Below are positions 5,501-7,341 of a stretch of 7,341 bases of DNA, one piece after another; the first letter of the stretch is position 1; the number at the start of each line of letters is the position of its first letter. The stretch comes from Rickettsiales bacterium (lineage in GTDB: Bacteria; Pseudomonadota; Alphaproteobacteria; Rs-D84; CACZYB01). The DNA lies in assembly GCA_031288035.1 (NCBI GenBank), contig JAITSG010000022.1, positions 1 to 7,341 of the forward strand. Reading direction: 5' to 3'. Position numbers and translations under genes: made by a program. Below the pieces are notes generated by a model. It had not been told where the DNA came from, searched no databases, and saw only the letters and a list, made by a program, of their open reading frames with translations.

Positions 5501-5914
5501 TCAACGCAGTCCTTTATAGCCAGGCGTTTTTCGTATATCTTCCATAGATACTTTTCTTACACGGACAGACGCGTCCCCACGCAAATATAGTTTTACCAAG
5601 CGGTGCAGTCCGTCAAGCAATGTCCAACAGCCGGTCTTCGGATTCTTGAGTATATCCAACGGATACGAAATATCCGCGTTTTCAATCCTCTCTTTATGAC
5701 GCTCGTATTTATCCAAATCGCCGATAACTTCCGACGGCTTCAAATCATACCGGCCGCTGTCCGTTCGCCAAAACGGAATATCGAAATGCCAAAGCAGTTC
5801 GCTTATATCCATCCGTTCGATTGGAATATCCAAATCCCATACTTCAGATTCTTCCCAATGAAAGGGAAAACCGACTTTTTCAATAATGTCCGGCAATTTA
5901 TTCATATTCTGCAC
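5501..5914 (-). CDS. DGxHR-motif protein, ParB/sulfiredoxin-fold-like, unknown function
   Basis: From GTG 5914 this has 137 residues; an in-frame ATG at 5905 would make it 134. Neither start has a strong Shine-Dalgarno. The N-terminal part is acidic and aromatic (WDLDIPIERMDISELLWHFDIPFW, split by a basic residue near 34), followed by YDLKPSEVI and KYERHKERI. The C-terminal part carries WTLLDGLHRLVKLYLRG (97-113) and ASVRVRKVSMEDI. A strand leading into DGxHR and then a helix and strand is the hallmark of the ParB N-terminal/sulfiredoxin-like fold, used for nucleotide binding or hydrolysis in several families. I recall uncharacterised stand-alone proteins of this size with the same 'HFDIPFW' and 'DGLHRLVK' features. 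No substrate can be assigned. It sits 3 nt after the preceding ORF's stop and is more AT-rich than pgk. Confidence 0.75.
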   Translation of the reverse strand: MQNMNKLPDIIEKVGFPFHWEESEVWDLDIPIERMDISELLWHFDIPFWRTDSGRYDLKPSEVIGDLDKYERHKERIENADISYPLDILKNPKTGCWTLLDGLHRLVKLYLRGDASVRVRKVSMEDIRKTPGYKGLR

Positions 5915-5917
5915 CGG

Positions 5918-6088
5918 CTATTGCACCAACTGCCCCGTGCTCTCGGCCCTATAGACCAGCTGCACGAACAGGCCGAGGATAAGCGCGGAGGCCGCCGCGG
6001 CCCTCTGCTCGCCCGCAGGCACGGCGTACAGCGCGAAAAACAGCGCGCCGTTCAGCCAATATAGCGCGCGGCGGACGAAATTAAACAT
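5918..6088 (-). CDS. Small two-helix membrane protein
   Basis: This 56-residue ORF starts at ATG 6088 and stops at TAG 5920-5918. The start overlaps the pgk stop by 8 nt (ATGTTTAA), and GGAG at 6099-6096, 7 nt upstream, provides a Shine-Dalgarno. Residues 2-7 are basic (FNFVRR). A first hydrophobic helix follows (about 8-24, ALYWLNGALFFALYAV), then a short polar turn (PAGEQR) and a second helix (about 30-46, AAAASALILGLFVQLVY), suggesting a hairpin with both ends in the cytoplasm. Codon use is GC-rich and matches pgk, so it appears native and part of the pgk transcript by translational coupling. The DGxHR gene begins 3 nt after its stop. The function is unknown; it is too short for a confident family call. 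Confidence 0.7.
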   Translation of the reverse strand: MFNFVRRALYWLNGALFFALYAVPAGEQRAAAASALILGLFVQLVYRAESTGQLVQ

Positions 6089-7280
6089 CCTTTTTCTCCA
6101 GCGGGACTATCGCCGGCAGCGTCTTGCCCTCCAGCCATTCCAAAAACGCCCCCCCGGCGGTCGAAATATACGTAAAGCCGCCCCCGCGCCCGGCCTTGTT
6201 TATCGCGGAAACCGTGTCCCCGCCGCCGGCTATGCTCATAAGCTTGCCCGCTTCTGTCAGGTCGGCGATATGCTCCACTATCGCGTCGGTGCCGACGTCG
6301 AACGGAGGAACCTCGAACGCGCCCAGGGGGCCGTTCATAAGCACGGTCTTGGCCTTTGCGATCGCCGCCTTGAACATGCCTATTGTTTCGCCGCCTATAT
6401 CCAATATCATGTCGTCCGGCGCGATCCCGTCCAGCTTCACCACGCGGGAGACCGCGCCGGGCCTGAGCTCCTTGGCCACGCGGGCGTCGACAGGCAGCAG
6501 GATTTCGCACCCCGCGGCGGCGGCCTTCGCCAGTATCCTGCCCGCCGTGTCCGCCATGTCCGGCTCGGCCAGGGACGCACCGATGTCATGGCCACGGGCC
6601 AGCAGGAAGGTGTTGGCCATGGCGCCGCCGATTATCATGGCGTCGACGCGCGCGACTATGTTTCCCAGCAGGGCTATCTTGGTCGAGACCTTGGATCCGG
6701 CGACTATCGCCACGGCGGGGCGCGCGGGGTTCTCTAGAGCCGCGGAGAGCGCGTCGACCTCCTCGGCCATCAACAACCCGGCGTACGAATCGAGGAACCT
6801 GGTTATCCCCTCTGTCGAGGCGTGGGCGCGGTGCGCCGCCGAAAACGCGTCGTTTACGTATACATCCCCCAGCTTGGCCAGCTCCGCGGCGAAGGCGGGG
6901 TCGTTCCTCTCTTCCTCCGGATAGAACCGCACGTTTTCAAGCAAAATTATATCGCCGTCCCCCATATCCGCAACCGCGGCCTCGACCTCCGGCCCCTTGG
7001 CGTCCGGGACGAAGCTTACGTGCCGCCCGATCGCCTTCGCCAGCGCGGGGGCCAGCATCCGCGTCGAAAATTCCATATCCCTGCCCTTAGGCCGGCCGTA
7101 ATGCGTGAGCACTATCACCTTCGCGCCCATGTCGGACAGCCTTTTCGCAGTGGGGGCGAAGCGGCGGATGCGCGAATCGTCCGATATCCGCCCGCCCTCG
7201 ACCGGGACGTTCAGGTCGGCGCGCACCAGCACCCTTTTCCCCCTCACGCCATTCATGTCGCCAATAGCCTTAAGCATCAT
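6081..7280 (-). CDS. pgk: Phosphoglycerate kinase
   Basis: Pgk transfers the phosphate of 1,3-bisphosphoglycerate to ADP, the first ATP-yielding step of glycolysis, and runs in reverse in gluconeogenesis, in the cytosol. From ATG 7280 it has 399 residues, the usual length. Motifs in order: RVLVRADLNVP (the family signature), LTHYGRPKG, ENVRFYPEEERND, VNDAFSAAHRAHAST, VAGSKVSTKI, GGAMANTFLLARG, MNGPLGAFE, IAGGGDTVSA and FTYISTAGGAFLEWLEGK, covering both Rossmann-like domains, the substrate-binding basic residues and the nucleotide loop. The sequence style is alphaproteobacterial. AAGG at 7291-7288 lies 7 nt from ATG 7280; the adjacent ATG 7277 is an equally usable start. A TTG at 7337 was rejected because the added residues match nothing in the family. 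The upstream neighbour lies outside the window. Confidence 0.97.
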   Translation of the reverse strand: MMLKAIGDMNGVRGKRVLVRADLNVPVEGGRISDDSRIRRFAPTAKRLSDMGAKVIVLTHYGRPKGRDMEFSTRMLAPALAKAIGRHVSFVPDAKGPEVEAAVADMGDGDIILLENVRFYPEEERNDPAFAAELAKLGDVYVNDAFSAAHRAHASTEGITRFLDSYAGLLMAEEVDALSAALENPARPAVAIVAGSKVSTKIALLGNIVARVDAMIIGGAMANTFLLARGHDIGASLAEPDMADTAGRILAKAAAAGCEILLPVDARVAKELRPGAVSRVVKLDGIAPDDMILDIGGETIGMFKAAIAKAKTVLMNGPLGAFEVPPFDVGTDAIVEHIADLTEAGKLMSIAGGGDTVSAINKAGRGGGFTYISTAGGAFLEWLEGKTLPAIVPLEKKDV

Positions 7281-7341
7281 CTCCCATCCTTCCCCTTTGA
7301 TTCGCCATAACGGTATCATTTTTTGTTTGCTTTTCAATCTT

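Noticed and set aside
5603..6064. Plus-strand 153-codon ORF across the DGxHR gene and the 56-codon ORF
   Set aside because: It crosses two minus-strand genes that have better start signals and recognisable features, and its C-terminal third is Arg/Gly-rich shadow sequence.
6124..6924. Plus-strand ORF (266 codons) antisense to pgk
   Set aside because: Ser/Ala/Pro-rich shadow of a GC-rich coding strand, without start signals or motifs.

Overview
The window looks like a chromosomal segment of an alphaproteobacterium with a fairly GC-rich genome. The best evidence is the phosphoglycerate kinase, whose motif variants (VNDAFSAAHRAHAST, GPLGAFE, FTYISTAGGAFLEWLEGK) are those of alphaproteobacterial enzymes. 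A pilin-like protein beginning GRSIVEMLGVLAIMG and a secreted cysteine-rich protein with CPPGTYS-type repeats resemble proteins I associate with uncultivated gut Alphaproteobacteria. That finer placement is from memory and is an inference.

Left part (1-2295, minus strand): uvrC, the nucleotide excision repair endonuclease, is followed downstream on the same strand by the 5' end of a secreted Cys-rich protein that runs off the left edge. Middle (2302-3491, plus strand): a type IV pilin-like gene with a near-consensus promoter, an excellent Shine-Dalgarno and a clean intrinsic terminator, then a separately promoted single-pass membrane protein of unknown function. uvrC and the pilin-like gene diverge from about 60 bp carrying overlapping promoters.

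Right part (3503-7280, all minus strand), in transcription order: pgk; a 56-codon two-helix membrane protein overlapping the pgk stop by 8 nt; a DGxHR-motif protein 3 nt further on; then a new promoter and a 113-codon ORF with a duplicated N-terminus and a C-terminal membrane helix; glyA; and a 65-codon ORF overlapping an unusual C-terminal extension of GlyA. The stretch from about 5040 to 5915 is visibly more AT-rich and uses AGA/AGG/ATA codons avoided by pgk, glyA and uvrC, so it may be an acquired insert between two housekeeping genes.

uvrC, pgk and glyA are secure. The five small or unknown genes, two of them found only by reading the sequence directly (1-305 and 5918-6088), are the accessory part. 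No tRNA, rRNA, CRISPR array, transposase or integrase was seen. No complete multi-gene novel system is evident. The most unusual spot is the 5226-5418 locus: a predicted leaderless start coinciding with a tandem duplication that includes the start codon.
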